Shown: positions 63,882-64,000 of the stretch, one piece after another
How the letters are laid out: each line of letters starts with the position of its first letter
Numbering within the stretch: position 1 is the first letter of the stretch
Source: Terrimonas sp.
GTDB lineage: Bacteria; Bacteroidota; Bacteroidia; Chitinophagales; Chitinophagaceae
Reading direction: 5' to 3'
Assembly (NCBI RefSeq): GCF_003075435.1
Contig: NZ_QCZJ01000019.1
Coordinates: 55,906-119,905 of the forward strand
Length of the DNA: 64,000 nucleotides
Made by a program: the position numbers and the translations under genes
Notes under the pieces: model-generated
Told to the model about the DNA's origin: nothing
Databases searched by the model: none
The model's input: the letters and a program-made list of their open reading frames with translations, nothing else

Positions 63882-64000
63882 TCAAGTTGCTATTTAATCG
63901 GTAATTTTATTGAGTGTAAAGGCTAGAATAAACATCACCAGTTTTATCAAAAATCCTTTAAAAGTCACTGCATGAATTTTTCTTAGGAATAATCCTTTTA
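63882..64000 (-). mobile_element. Probable insertion sequence end with transposase C-terminus (partial)
   Basis: On the minus strand a frame open from the window edge encodes 34 residues (with RKIHAVTFKGFLIKL and FILAFTLNKITD) and stops at 63894-63896. The Lys/hydrophobic composition is like the C-terminal tail of DDE transposases; the family is not certain. Twelve bases after that stop, SusC homology begins, so the element end would be at about 63882. The other end and any target duplication lie outside the window. Confidence 0.45.

Overview
The window looks like a chromosome segment of a Bacteroidota bacterium, most likely the Chitinophagaceae/Sphingobacteriia side. It has four SusC/SusD pairs, an ECF sigma/FecR/SusC(STN) signalling set, secreted and lipoprotein polysaccharide-active enzymes, AT-rich DNA with weak ribosome binding sites, and -7 promoter elements of the Bacteroidota type (TAnnTTTG). 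Almost everything is on the minus strand. No tRNA, rRNA or CRISPR array was seen.

Layout. 1-4.55 kb: minus-strand operon for a c-type heme/DUF1549-DUF1553 lipoprotein, a Tat-exported DUF1501 protein and a membrane DUF2231-like protein with a CxxCH motif. 4.7-11 kb: a secreted alpha/beta hydrolase, two small Lys-rich secreted proteins, fructose-1,6-bisphosphatase and a large MscS channel. 11.3-15.3 kb: a ribose-type sugar ABC transporter interrupted by intergenic repeats. 15.7-39.1 kb: a large polysaccharide utilisation locus reading sigma factor, FecR, SusC(STN)/SusD, SusC/SusD, beta-propeller lipoprotein, four tandem GH99/GH71-like enzymes, CE15-type esterase and a TIM-barrel sugar isomerase/epimerase. 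39.2-41.7 kb: two more secreted carbohydrate-related proteins. 42.2-47.0 kb (plus strand): a propeller/HEAT/cytochrome c lipoprotein, a DmpA-type peptidase and an overlapping class IV aminotransferase. 47.1-56.8 kb: a SusC/SusD pair and two GH78-type rhamnosidases. 57-59.4 kb: a small membrane protein, a sulfatase and a DUF3817 protein. 59.6-64 kb: a DUF1735/discoidin lipoprotein, SusD, and a SusC truncated at its 5' side, apparently by an insertion sequence whose end runs off the window.

The most notable observation is a 45-bp promoter architecture found seven times, always upstream of a minus-strand gene: CAGGAT plus two purines (one site has AT), exactly 19 bases, then TAnnTT. In several copies a similar CAG-type unit lies one helical turn (10 bp) further upstream. 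The sites precede the heme/DUF1501 operon, the sugar-binding protein, the sigma factor, the 41.7-kb unknown gene, one SusC, one rhamnosidase and the sulfatase. This suggests that one activator ties the hydrolases, importers and heme-bearing periplasmic proteins into one glycan regulon. The substrate is inferred only: rhamnosidase, sulfatase and glucuronoyl-esterase signatures point to a rhamnose- and uronate-containing, possibly sulfated, glycan.

A second notable signal is a 42-bp intergenic hairpin repeat in three copies, with compensatory stem changes, nested inside larger dispersed repeats.
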